Shown here piece by piece: positions 55,487 to 63,730 of a stretch of 64,000 nucleotides of DNA. Origin of the DNA: Streptomyces sp. SCUT-3 (lineage in GTDB: Bacteria > Actinomycetota > Actinomycetes > Streptomycetales > Streptomycetaceae). The stretch is from NCBI RefSeq assembly GCF_014083985.1, contig NZ_CP046907.1:4874501-4938500 (forward strand), in the 5' to 3' direction. The first letter of the stretch is position 1, and each line of letters begins with the position of its first letter. Made by a program: the position numbers and the translations under genes. The notes below the pieces were generated by a model. The model searched no databases, had not been told where the DNA came from, and was given only the letters and a program-made list of their open reading frames with translations.

Positions 55487-55726
55487 GTGCCTGACGGGGG
55501 ATCATGCACCGGGCCCGTCCCTGCGGACGGCGAAGGCGGCGCGCCGGTTCTCGAAAACACCCCATTCGCACGTGAAGGCGAAACTCACTCTTTGGAGTGA
55601 AGAAACCCTCTGCGGTCAAACGATGACCGTCAGTACGTAAATATTGCGGAGTCGTTGTCGTCGGCGGCCGCGCGGTCCCCGTGCGCGGCGCCGGCGATCC
55701 GTGTTCCTCAGTGGGGGTTTCCTACG

Positions 55727-56848
55727 TTGTACAAGAACGTTTTCGGCGTGCTCACCGCAGGCGCCCTGGTCTTCGTGCCCGTGTCCCCGGCGCACGCGGC
55801 CGGCTCCGAGGGAGCCGCCGGCAAGGCGTCCGCGTCCACGCTGCAGGCGGACCTGGACGTCGAACTGCTCAACAAGGGGATCCAGGTCCCGCTGGACGTC
55901 TCGCTCAACAGGGTCGACGCGCCCGAGACCTCCGCCAACAGCCTGCTGAAGGCCGAGGTGCAGGGCATGCACCGGGGCGGCACCTTCACCATGGTCAGCG
56001 CGAAGGTCGCCACCACCCGCGCCACCGCCGAGAAGGGCGTGTCCGAGGGGTACTCCAACCTGGTCGACGCCAAGGTGCACCTGCCGGGCCTGCCCCTCAC
56101 GCCGCTGCTGAGGATCAAGGAGGCCACCTCCACGGCGACCTGTGAAACGGGCGGGAAGCCGAAGGCCTCCGCCAACCTCCTCGGCGACGTGGTCGTCCTG
56201 GGCAAGAAGGTCTCGCTGAGCACCGCCGGACCCACCACGGTGGACGTGCCGGGCGTCGGAAAGGTCGTGCTGGAGCTGTCGAAGACCTCCACCACCACCG
56301 ACACCGCCGCCGCCTCGGCGCTGGAACTGAACGTGGACGTCGACCCGCTCGAGCTCAACATCGCCGAGGTCACCGGCAAGGTCGCCCTCGTCACGGCCTC
56401 CTGCAAGACCGGTGGCGGCTCCACCGGCGGCACGACGGGCGGCTCGACGGGCGGCACCGGCGGCTCCACCGGGGGCAGCGGCGGCTCGACGGGCTCCACC
56501 GGGGGCAGCGGCGGCTCGACGGGCTCCACCGGCGGCAACGGCGGTTCGACCGGGGGCTCCACCGGAGGCAGCGGCGGTTCGACCGGCGGCTCCGACGCGG
56601 GCACCACCACCGGTGGCTCCACCGGTGGTGACTCGGGCGGCGACACCGGCTCCAAGACCTCCGGCGGCTCCTCCGGCGGCAACGAGCCCGGCCCGCAGAC
56701 CGGCGACGGCCCCGGCGGCAACCTCGCCGAGACCGGCAGCAGCTCCGGCACGCCCTACGTGGCGGCCGGTGCGGGCGCCCTGGTCGTCGCAGGCGGCGCG
56801 GCCCTGTACCTGGTCCGCCGCCGCAAGGGCGCGCAGGCCGACGCCTGA
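55727..56848 (+). CDS. Cell-wall-anchored protein with LAETG sortase motif
   Basis: 373 residues. TTG 55727 (GGGGG upstream) yields a compact signal peptide (YKNVFGVLTAGALVFVPVSPAHA). The body (about 30-225) is a beta-rich domain of unknown function with one Cys pair. Then a ~75-residue Gly/Ser/Thr stalk of GGSTGG-type repeats, the sorting motif LAETG, a hydrophobic helix and RRRKG at the end: a class E sortase substrate. In S. coelicolor SCO1860, as I recall, is a SrtE substrate in this position beside the cob genes. Confidence 0.85.
   Translation: MYKNVFGVLTAGALVFVPVSPAHAAGSEGAAGKASASTLQADLDVELLNKGIQVPLDVSLNRVDAPETSANSLLKAEVQGMHRGGTFTMVSAKVATTRATAEKGVSEGYSNLVDAKVHLPGLPLTPLLRIKEATSTATCETGGKPKASANLLGDVVVLGKKVSLSTAGPTTVDVPGVGKVVLELSKTSTTTDTAAASALELNVDVDPLELNIAEVTGKVALVTASCKTGGGSTGGTTGGSTGGTGGSTGGSGGSTGSTGGSGGSTGSTGGNGGSTGGSTGGSGGSTGGSDAGTTTGGSTGGDSGGDTGSKTSGGSSGGNEPGPQTGDGPGGNLAETGSSSGTPYVAAGAGALVVAGGAALYLVRRRKGAQADA
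56409..56640 (+). repeat. Gly-Ser/Thr-coding repeat tract
   Basis: Degenerate repeats of GGC-GGC-TCC-ACC-type codons encoding GGSTGG/GGSTGS units; stalk of the wall-anchored protein. In-frame length variation would be tolerated. Confidence 0.85.
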
Positions 56849-56866
56849 CCGGGCGCCCTCCCTGCG

Positions 56867-56907
56867 CGGCGGGGGCGGGGCGGGGTCTTCCCGTCCCGCC
56901 CCCGCCG
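56867..56907. terminator. Bidirectional terminator, sortase substrate / cobC
   Basis: 13-bp arms CGGCGGGGGCGGG and CCCGCCCCCGCCG with a 15-nt loop between convergent genes. Confidence 0.7.
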
Positions 56908-56947
56908 TACTTCCAGGCCCCGGCCCAGGCCCCGGCCGGTCAGCCGG

Positions 56948-58096
56948 TCAGCCGGCCGTCCGTTCGTCCGTACGGCCGGACGTGCGGCGCGTCTGCGCCA
57001 GCACCTCGGACAGTGCCCGCACGAACCGCTCGCAGGTCGGGACGTCCCGCACCGCCAGGCGCAGCCAGTCCGGCCCCAGCCCGGGGAAGGTGTCGCCCCG
57101 GCGGACGGCGAAGCCGCGCTCGCGCAGCAGCGTGCGCACCCGCGCGGCGCCGTCCGTGCGCACCAGCACGAACGAGGCGGCCGGTGTCCCGTGCACCTCC
57201 ACCCCCGGCAGGCCGCCGAGCAGACCGAGCAGGTGCTCCCGGTCCGCGGCCGTGCGCCGCGCGGCCTCCTCGGCCTCGGCCAGTGCCGACGGTTCGCAGC
57301 AGGCGGCCGCGGCGGCCAGCGCCGGGGCCGAGACCGGCCACAGCGGCTGCGACCGCTCCAGCCCGGCGATCACGTCCGGGGCGGCGAGCACGTAGCCGAT
57401 CCGCAGCCCGGCCAGCCCCCAGGTCTTGGTGAGGCTGCGCAGCACCACCAGTCCCGGGACCCGGTCCACCGCGTCCGCGAGGGACTCCGGCTCGCCGGGC
57501 ACCGCGTCCATGAACGCCTCGTCCACCACCAGGGTCCGCCCCGGCCGGGCCAGGGCGGCCACCGCCCCGGCCGGGTGCAGCACGGAGGTCGGGTTGGTGG
57601 GGTTGCCGACGACGACCAGGTCCGCGTGCTCCGGCACGGACCGCGGGTCGAGCCGGAAGCCGTCCCCCGGTTCCAGCAGCACCCGCTCCACCGCGTGGCC
57701 CGCGTCGCGCAGGGCCGCCTCCGGCTCGGTGAACTGCGGGTGCACCACGACCGCGTGCCGCGGGCGCAGGGTGCGGGCCAGCAGGACGAACGCCTCCGCG
57801 GCGCCCGCCGTCAGCAGCACCCGGTCCGGGGCCAGGCCGTGCCGCCGGGCCACGGCCGCCCGGGCCTCCCGGCCGTCCGGGTAGGCGGCCAGGGAGTCCA
57901 GCGTCGCCGCGATCCGCTCCTTCAGCCAGCGCGGCGGGGTGCCCGCGCGGACGTTGACCGCGAGGTCGACCAGCCCCTCGCCGACCTCCGCGTCGCCGTG
58001 GTGCCGCAGGTCGGGCCCGCCGGGGGCGTCGGGCCCGACCGGGCGGGGGGCGGTGGGGCGGACGGCCGGGTCAGTGGGCGTGTGCATGGCTTCCAT
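56948..58096 (-). CDS. cobC: Threonine-phosphate decarboxylase-like aminotransferase (CobC)
   Basis: 382 residues. PLP-dependent fold type I; Schiff-base K224 (RSLTKTWGLAG), substrate/PLP residues in VGNPTNPTS and VVDEAFMDAV. In cobalamin synthesis such enzymes decarboxylate L-threonine phosphate to aminopropanol phosphate. Histidinol-phosphate aminotransferase-like relatives make the exact reaction an inference, but the gene closes a cob operon. ATG 58096; ATG 58087 is preceded by GGAAG and is the other option. Overlaps the end of cbiX. Confidence 0.88.
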   Translation of the reverse strand: MEAMHTPTDPAVRPTAPRPVGPDAPGGPDLRHHGDAEVGEGLVDLAVNVRAGTPPRWLKERIAATLDSLAAYPDGREARAAVARRHGLAPDRVLLTAGAAEAFVLLARTLRPRHAVVVHPQFTEPEAALRDAGHAVERVLLEPGDGFRLDPRSVPEHADLVVVGNPTNPTSVLHPAGAVAALARPGRTLVVDEAFMDAVPGEPESLADAVDRVPGLVVLRSLTKTWGLAGLRIGYVLAAPDVIAGLERSQPLWPVSAPALAAAAACCEPSALAEAEEAARRTAADREHLLGLLGGLPGVEVHGTPAASFVLVRTDGAARVRTLLRERGFAVRRGDTFPGLGPDWLRLAVRDVPTCERFVRALSEVLAQTRRTSGRTDERTAG

Positions 58097-59021
58097 GGTG
58101 ATGGTGGTGGTGGCCGTGGCCCCCGGCGGGGTCGTCCGGGTGGTGGTGCGGCTGCTGCGGGGCCCCCACCTTGTCCTCGAAGCCGGGCAGGGAGATCCGG
58201 TAGACGCACGAGTCGCAGTTCATCCGCAGGTCGCCCTCGATCGCCTCGCGGTACCGCTCCATGACCAGCCCCGCGAGTTCCGGCGTCGCCCCCATCACGT
58301 CGGCGCAGCGCACGTCCAGCTCCGGGTGCGCGTCCGCCCACTCCCCGGCCTGCGCGCGCACCCGGTCCGGCAGGATGCCGGTGAACAGGAAGTACGGCAG
58401 GACGACGATCCGCTCTGCCCCCAGCCTGCGGCAGCGCTCCAGCCCCGCCGGCACGTCCGGCGCGGCCAGCGAGACGAACGCGGTCTCCACGCCGGCCAGG
58501 CCCCGGCCCTCCCACAGCAGCCGTGCCGCCTTGTGCACCTCGGAGTTGGCGTCCGGGTCGGTGGAGCCGCGGCCCACCAGCAGCACCGTGGTGCCTGCCC
58601 GGTCCGCGCCGTCCAGGGCCTCGTCGAGCCTGCGCTCCAGCACGCTCAGCAGCGCCGGGTGCGGGCCGAGGGGGCGGCCGTAGGTGTAGGTGATCCCGGG
58701 GTGGCGCTGCTTCTCGCGGGCCAGCGCGGCGGGGATGTCGCCCTTGGCGTGCCCGGCGGAGACCAGGACCAGCGGCACCGCGGCGAACGAGCGCACCCCG
58801 CGCTCCACCAGCTCGGCCACGGCCTCGGCCAGCGGCGGCGGGGACAGCTCGATGAAGCCGCCCCCGACGGGCAGCTCCGGCTCGGCCCGGCCCAGCTCCG
58901 CGACGAACGAGCGGAACGCCTCGGCCCCCGCCTCGTCGCGGGTGCCGTGTCCGACGAGCAGCAGGGCGGGCGGGGTGCCACCGGAGGGGGCGGCGGTGGA
59001 CGGACGGGAGGGGGAGGTCAC
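58071..59021 (-). CDS. cbiX: Sirohydrochlorin cobaltochelatase CbiX
   Basis: 316 residues, long type with two chelatase halves. Inserts Co2+ into sirohydrochlorin. H25 (LVGHGTRD) and H91 (SAGHAKGDIP) are likely catalytic/metal residues. The C-terminus carries MNCDSC (267-272), reported to bind an Fe-S cluster in long CbiX proteins, then a His-rich tail of 14 histidines in the last 25 residues, probably a cobalt store. GTG overlaps cobH (GTGA); the tail overlaps the cobC start by 26 bp. Confidence 0.93.
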   Translation of the reverse strand: MTSPSRPSTAAPSGGTPPALLLVGHGTRDEAGAEAFRSFVAELGRAEPELPVGGGFIELSPPPLAEAVAELVERGVRSFAAVPLVLVSAGHAKGDIPAALAREKQRHPGITYTYGRPLGPHPALLSVLERRLDEALDGADRAGTTVLLVGRGSTDPDANSEVHKAARLLWEGRGLAGVETAFVSLAAPDVPAGLERCRRLGAERIVVLPYFLFTGILPDRVRAQAGEWADAHPELDVRCADVMGATPELAGLVMERYREAIEGDLRMNCDSCVYRISLPGFEDKVGAPQQPHHHPDDPAGGHGHHHHHHGSHAHAH

Positions 59022-59614
59022 TGGTTCTCCTCGGTGCGGTCGGGGGCGGAGGTGTACAGCAGGGCGTTGAGGGCGGCGGCGGCCACGGCCGAACCGCCCT
59101 TCTCGGAGACGTTGCTGACGGCGGGCAGCCCGGAGGCGCGCAGCGCCGCCTTGCTCTCGGCGGCGCCGACGAAGCCGACCGGCAGGCCGATCACCAGCGC
59201 GGGCGCGGCGTCGATGCGCAGCAGCTCCTCCAGGGCGGTCGGCGCGCAGCCGACCACCCACAGCGCGCCGGGGCCCACCTGCTCGAAGGCCAGGCGCACC
59301 GCGTGCGCCGAGCGGGTCAGCCCGGGGCCGGCCTTCGCTTCGGACAGCCGGCACACCGCCCGCCGGGCGGTGATGCCGGAGGCGACCATCTCCACGTCCG
59401 CGACCACCGGCGCCCCGGCGTGCAGGGCGGCGTGGGCGGCCGTCAGGGACGCCTCGTCGCAGACCAGGTCGGTGGCGTACTCCAGGTCCGCGCTGGAGTG
59501 GATCACCCGCTCGACGACCGCCCGGGTCAGCGGCGGCAGGTGCGAGGTGTCCAGCCGGGAGCGCAGGATCCGGTACGACTCCTGCTCGATGGGGTGGACC
59601 GTGGCCCGGGTCAC
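59018..59614 (-). CDS. cobH: Precorrin-8X methylmutase
   Basis: 198 residues. Moves the C11 methyl to C12 in precorrin-8X, giving hydrogenobyrinate. H39 in RVIHSSADLEY corresponds to the catalytic His; also DVEMVASGI, GCAPTALEELL and GLPVGFVGAAESK. GTG 59614 overlaps the cobJ stop by 4 bp; its own stop overlaps cbiX. Confidence 0.95.
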   Translation of the reverse strand: MTRATVHPIEQESYRILRSRLDTSHLPPLTRAVVERVIHSSADLEYATDLVCDEASLTAAHAALHAGAPVVADVEMVASGITARRAVCRLSEAKAGPGLTRSAHAVRLAFEQVGPGALWVVGCAPTALEELLRIDAAPALVIGLPVGFVGAAESKAALRASGLPAVSNVSEKGGSAVAAAALNALLYTSAPDRTEENQ

Positions 59615-61368
59615 TGCTCGCCTCCTGCGGTTCCTGAGGTTCCCGCGGTTCCCGCGGTCTGCCAGCGGTAGCCGCGCGGGGTGACCATGCGGCCGGCCAC
59701 GTTGCGGGTGGCGGTGTTGCCCACCACCACGACCGTCACCATGTCCACCTGCTCCACGTCGAGGGCGGCCAGCGTGGTGACGCAGCTGCGCTCGTCGGCG
59801 CGGGTCGCCGCGTGCACGATCCCCACCGGGGTGGTGGGGGAGCGGTGCCCGGCGAGGATGTCCAGGGCCTTCGGCAGCTGCCAGTGCCGGCCGCGGCTGC
59901 GCGGGTTGTAGAAGGTGACGACCATGTCGGACTCGGCCGCGGCCCGCACCCGCCGCTCGATCACCTCCCACGGGGTGTGCAGGTCGGACAGGCTGATCGA
60001 CACGTGGTCGTGGCCCAGCGGCGCGCCCAGGATCGCGGCGGCGGCCAGCGCCGCGGTCACCCCGGGCACGCCGGCCACGTCGATGTCGTCGGATGCCTCG
60101 GCCAGTGCGGGGGAGGCCATCGCGTAGACCCCGGCGTCACCGCTGCCGATCAGCGCCACGGCGTGCCCGGCGCGGGCCTCGGCGACGGCCGTGCGGGCCC
60201 GCTCCTCCTCCGCGCCCAGGCCGCTCTCCAGCACCCGGGTGCCCGGCCGCAGCAGGTCGCGCACCTGGTCCACGTACTGGTCCAGGCCGACCACGACCGA
60301 GGCGCGGCGCAGTTCCTCGCGGGCCCGCGGGGTCAGCAGGTCGCGGGCGCCGGGGCCCAGGCCGACCACGGCCAGCCGTCCCCGCGGCCGCCTGCGGGCC
60401 ACCGCCGCGGTGCACATCGCCGGACGGCCTTCGGGCGCCGACTTCCGCTTCGGGACGATCAGTTCGCCGCCGGGCGCGCCGGCCAGCGCCGCCGCCTCGG
60501 CCACGCTGGGGGTGCCCACGGCGGCCAGCGGCGCCTCGGACGGGTTGGGCACCTCGACGGCCGCCAGGACTTCGGCGGGGTGCGTGACCAGCGGTACGCC
60601 GAGGCGGGCCGAGGCCTCGACCAGCCCGGCCTCGTCGGCCTTGGCGTCCACGGTGGCCAGTGCGGCGACCGAGCGCGGGGACAGCCCGGCGTCGGCGAGG
60701 GTGCGGGTGATCAGTTCCAGCACCTCCTCGGTGCCGGCGCCGCGGCTCGCGCCCACCCCGACGACCAGCGTCGGCGGCCGCAGCACGGCGGTGCGGCCCT
60801 CCCCGGGGACCTCCCGGTCGGTCACGCGCAGGGTGAACGCGGCACCGTCGGCGGTGGCGCCGCCGGCGGCGGGGGAGACGTTCGGCGGCAGGGCGGGCAG
60901 CGGGTGGACGGCGTCCGCGTCGAGGCGGACCGGAGCGCCGTCCAGGACGGCGCGGCCGACCGCGGCCACCGCGCCCTCCACCGGCCACCCCAGGGTGTCC
61001 AGCCCGGGGACGTCGACCGCGTCGGTGGCCGTGGTGACCACCGGGGCGCAGCCGAGCACGTCGGCGACCTGCCGCGTCAGCTCGTTGGCGCCGCCGCCGT
61101 GGCCGCCGACGAGGGCGACCGCGTGCCGCAGCGCCTCGTCCACGCACACCACGCCGGGGTCGGCGGCCTTGTCGGTCAGCAGCGGCGCGACCAGGCGGAC
61201 GGCCGCCCCGGTGGCGAGGAAGCACACCAGCCCCTCGCACTCGGCGAACGCGCGGGCCACGGCCTCGCGCACCGGTCCCTCGTAGACGCGGCACCGGCCG
61301 GGCCAGGCGGCGGTCAGCCGCTCACCGGCGATGCTGCCTGCCGCGGTGGCGGCGATCAGGCCGATCAA
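59611..61368 (-). CDS. cobJ: Fused CbiG hydrolase and CobJ precorrin-3B C17-methyltransferase
   Basis: 585 residues. CbiG-like part (about 1-320: LIGLIAATAAGS, CEGLVCFLATGAAVRLVAPLL, VVGVGASRGAGTEEVLELI, GVPLVTHPAEVLAAV) would open the ring-A lactone; CobJ part (about 350-585: LAVVGLGPGARDLLTPRA, GSGDAGVYAMASP, VVTFYNPRSRGRHWQLPKALDIL) methylates C17 during ring contraction. TTG 61368 with GGAGCAGACCA upstream; it overlaps the cobL stop (TTGA). The fusion is common in actinobacteria. Confidence 0.93.
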   Translation of the reverse strand: MIGLIAATAAGSIAGERLTAAWPGRCRVYEGPVREAVARAFAECEGLVCFLATGAAVRLVAPLLTDKAADPGVVCVDEALRHAVALVGGHGGGANELTRQVADVLGCAPVVTTATDAVDVPGLDTLGWPVEGAVAAVGRAVLDGAPVRLDADAVHPLPALPPNVSPAAGGATADGAAFTLRVTDREVPGEGRTAVLRPPTLVVGVGASRGAGTEEVLELITRTLADAGLSPRSVAALATVDAKADEAGLVEASARLGVPLVTHPAEVLAAVEVPNPSEAPLAAVGTPSVAEAAALAGAPGGELIVPKRKSAPEGRPAMCTAAVARRRPRGRLAVVGLGPGARDLLTPRAREELRRASVVVGLDQYVDQVRDLLRPGTRVLESGLGAEEERARTAVAEARAGHAVALIGSGDAGVYAMASPALAEASDDIDVAGVPGVTAALAAAAILGAPLGHDHVSISLSDLHTPWEVIERRVRAAAESDMVVTFYNPRSRGRHWQLPKALDILAGHRSPTTPVGIVHAATRADERSCVTTLAALDVEQVDMVTVVVVGNTATRNVAGRMVTPRGYRWQTAGTAGTSGTAGGEQ

Positions 61369-62703
61369 TGGTCTGCTCCTTCGGCGGACGACGGCCCGGG
61401 GGAAGCCCCCGGACCGGGTTCGGGGGAAACCCCCGGTGAGGATTCGGGGACGGTGCCCCACAGGACGAAGACGGGATTGCCGGCGGCGAGCCGGGTCACG
61501 TCGCCCGGCAGCGGCGCCAGCCGGGAGGACTGCAGCAGGACACCGTCCGTGCGCAGCCCCTGCGCGGCCAGGGCGCCGCGCACCGCGGGCACCCGGTCCA
61601 GCGCGGCCAGGGTCACCACCACGCACCGCCGCGCCCGGCGGGCGCAGGCGGTGACGATCCCCGGCAGGCCGGCCCCGCCGCCGCCGACGAAGACCGCGTC
61701 CGGGTCCGGCAGGTCCTCCAGCGCCTCCGGCGCGGCGCCGTGCACGACCTGCACGTCCACGCCGTGCGCGGCGGCGTTGGCGCGCACCCGCTCCGCGCCG
61801 TCGGCGGTCCGCTCCACGGCGACCGCGGCGGCGCCCAGCCGGGCGCACTCCACGGCCACCGAGCCGGAACCGGCGCCGACGTCCCACACCAGGTCGCCGG
61901 TGCGCGGGCCCAGCCGGGCCAGGGCCAGGGCCCGCACCTCGTACTTGGTGACCATCGAGTCCCGGTGCTCGAACGCCTCCTCCGGCAGCGCCCAGCCGGC
62001 GGGGGCCGACGGGGATCCGGCCGGCCCGGCCACGCGGCGAGCCCCGGACTCGGCAGGCCGCCGCGGGTCCAGGCACAGCACGACGCTCACCTGCGGCGGC
62101 CAGTTGCGCCCGGCCGCCTCGGCGGGGGTCAGCCGCTCGACGGCCTCCTCGCCGGTGCCCAGCGCCGAGGCGACGACCAGCACCCGCTCGGCCCCGGCCC
62201 GGTGCAGGGCGGCGCCCAGCTCGGCGGGCCCGGCCCCCGGACCGGTGAGGACGGCGGCCTTCGGATGCGCGCGGCAGACGTTCACCGCGGTGCGCGGGTC
62301 GCGCCCGTGGGCGCTGACCACGACCGCGTCGTCCCAGGACAGGCCCAGGCGGGCGAAGGCCACCGCGACCGACGGCGAGGACGGGTGGACCTCCAGCGCG
62401 TCCGCGCCGAACCGCTCGGCCAGTGCCCGGGTGATCCCGAAGAACCCCGGGTCGCCCGAGGCCAGCACACCACCGGGCCGTCGCCCGACTCCCGGTGGGC
62501 GGCGACGGCGTCCAGCGCCGGGGCGAGGGGGCCGAGCACGACGCGCCGAACCGCGGGCGGCAGCGGCGCGGCGTCCAGGTGGCGGCGGGCGCCGACCACC
62601 AGCGCGGCGTCCGCCAGCGCCGCCGCGGCCCGGCCGGCAGCCCGGACGGGCCGGTGCCGGTGCCGGTGCCGGTGCCGGTGCCGGTGCCGATGACGGTGAT
62701 CAC
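61365..62703 (-). pseudogene. cobL: Precorrin-6Y C5,15-methyltransferase CobL, two frameshifts
   Basis: CobL fuses a C5-methyltransferase (CbiE) and a C15-methyltransferase/decarboxylase (CbiT). From GTG 62703 the protein starts VITVIG followed by six Thr-Gly units. It shifts frame near 62625-62650 (next AALADAALVVGARRHLD) and again at about 62465-62470 (GPVV then LASGDPGFFGITRAL). Each shift equals one missing base; total length 1339 is two short of a multiple of three. Everything downstream is intact, including the CbiT SAM motif WDVGAGSGSVAVE and VFVGGGG. The open frame left from 62468 lacks most of CbiE. Sequencing error is likely, real decay possible. Confidence 0.82.
62651..62688 (+). 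repeat. Hexanucleotide tandem repeat CCGGTG, six copies
   Basis: Encodes the Thr-Gly run at the N-terminus of cobL on the minus strand. Whole-unit changes stay in frame. It lies just upstream of the first frameshift. Confidence 0.9.
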
Positions 62704-62797
62704 GCGGCCGGCCTCCGCACCCGGCCCCGGAAGCGCGCCCGGGCCCGCACCCGCACCGGCGGGCGGCCCGCGCCGGACGCGCCCGCGCCGGGCCGGC

Positions 62798-63730
62798 TCA
62801 CGCCGTGCCCCCGGCGCCCCCGGTGCTACCGGCGCCGCCCGACGACGCCTGCCGCAGCGCACGGCGCGCCGCCGGGTCCGCCCTGCGGAAACCGTGGAAG
62901 TGCCCCGGGTGGTACAGGTGCGAACGGGTCCCCGAGGCGCCCAGCGCCGGGCCGACCAGGAACAGCGTGTGCTTCCACAGCTTGTGCTCCTTGACGGTCG
63001 CCTCCAGCGTGCCCACCGTGCAGCGCAGCACCAGCTCCTCCGGCCAGGTCGCCTGGTAGGCGACGACCACGGGGGTGTCCTCGCCGTAGCCGCCCTCCAG
63101 CAGCTCGGAGGCCAGCTGCCCCGAGCGCGCCGCGGACAGGAAGACCGCCATGGTGGTGCCGTGCCGGGCGAACTCGCGGACCTCCTCGCCCTCCGGCATC
63201 GGCGTCTTGCCGCCGCCCAGGCGGGTGAGGATCACCGACTGCGCGACCTCCGGGACCGTCAGCTCGCGCTGCGCGATCGCCGCGACGGCGGAGAAGGAGG
63301 AGACGCCGGGCACGATCTCCACCTCGACGCCCAGCTCGGCGCACCGCTCCAGCTGCTCCTGGGTGCCGCCCCACAGGGCCGGGTCGCCCGAGTGGATGCG
63401 GGCGACCCGCAGTCCCTCGGCCGCCGCCCGCTCGTACACCACGAGCACGTCCTCCAGCGACATCGTCGCCGAGTCCATGACCTGCGCGTCCTCGCGGGCG
63501 TGCTGCAGCACCTCCTCCTGCACCAGGCTCGCCGCCCAGATCACGACGTCGGCCTCGGCGATGGCGCGCGCCGCGCGGAAGGTCAGCAGGTCGGCGGCGC
63601 CGGGACCGGCCCCGACGATCGTCACCTTCCCCCGGCCCGAGGTCCCGGCGGTGCCGTCCGTGCCGCCCGCGGCGTCCGTACGGGCGTCCGTACCGGCGTC
63701 CGTACCGGCGTCCGTCTCCGTGGTGCTCAA
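62798..63730 (-). CDS. cobM: Precorrin-4 C11-methyltransferase
   Basis: 310 residues. SAM-dependent tetrapyrrole methylase acting at C11. After a ~30-residue Thr/Asp/Gly N-terminus: VTIVGAGPGAADLLTFRAARAIAEADVVIWAASLV, ARIHSGDPALWGGTQEQ, VEIVPGVSSFSAVAA, LTRLGGGKTPMPEGEEV and AVFLSAARSGQLASELL. TTG 63730 with GAGGAGG upstream overlaps the cobI stop (TTGA). The C-terminal ~20 residues are Gly/Ala-rich. 94 bp separate it from cobL, the only real gap in the cluster. Confidence 0.94.
   Translation of the reverse strand: MSTTETDAGTDAGTDARTDAAGGTDGTAGTSGRGKVTIVGAGPGAADLLTFRAARAIAEADVVIWAASLVQEEVLQHAREDAQVMDSATMSLEDVLVVYERAAAEGLRVARIHSGDPALWGGTQEQLERCAELGVEVEIVPGVSSFSAVAAIAQRELTVPEVAQSVILTRLGGGKTPMPEGEEVREFARHGTTMAVFLSAARSGQLASELLEGGYGEDTPVVVAYQATWPEELVLRCTVGTLEATVKEHKLWKHTLFLVGPALGASGTRSHLYHPGHFHGFRRADPAARRALRQASSGGAGSTGGAGGTA
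63673..63715 (+). repeat. 12-bp tandem repeat in the 5' end of cobM
   Basis: CGTCCGTACCGG-type units, 3.6 copies, coding Thr-Asp-Ala-Gly repeats in the N-terminus of CobM. In frame. Confidence 0.85.

Larger units (their letters stand above)
55393..55726. other. Intergenic region with two hairpins, before the sortase substrate gene
   Basis: 334 bp without a gene. The first 95 bp hold a terminator palindrome (55406-55431), a T5 run and a second inverted repeat (55445-55486). The remainder is less G+C-rich (TCACTC-TTTG-GAGTGA, GTACGTAAATATTG) and probably carries the promoter of the LAETG gene. Confidence 0.5.
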
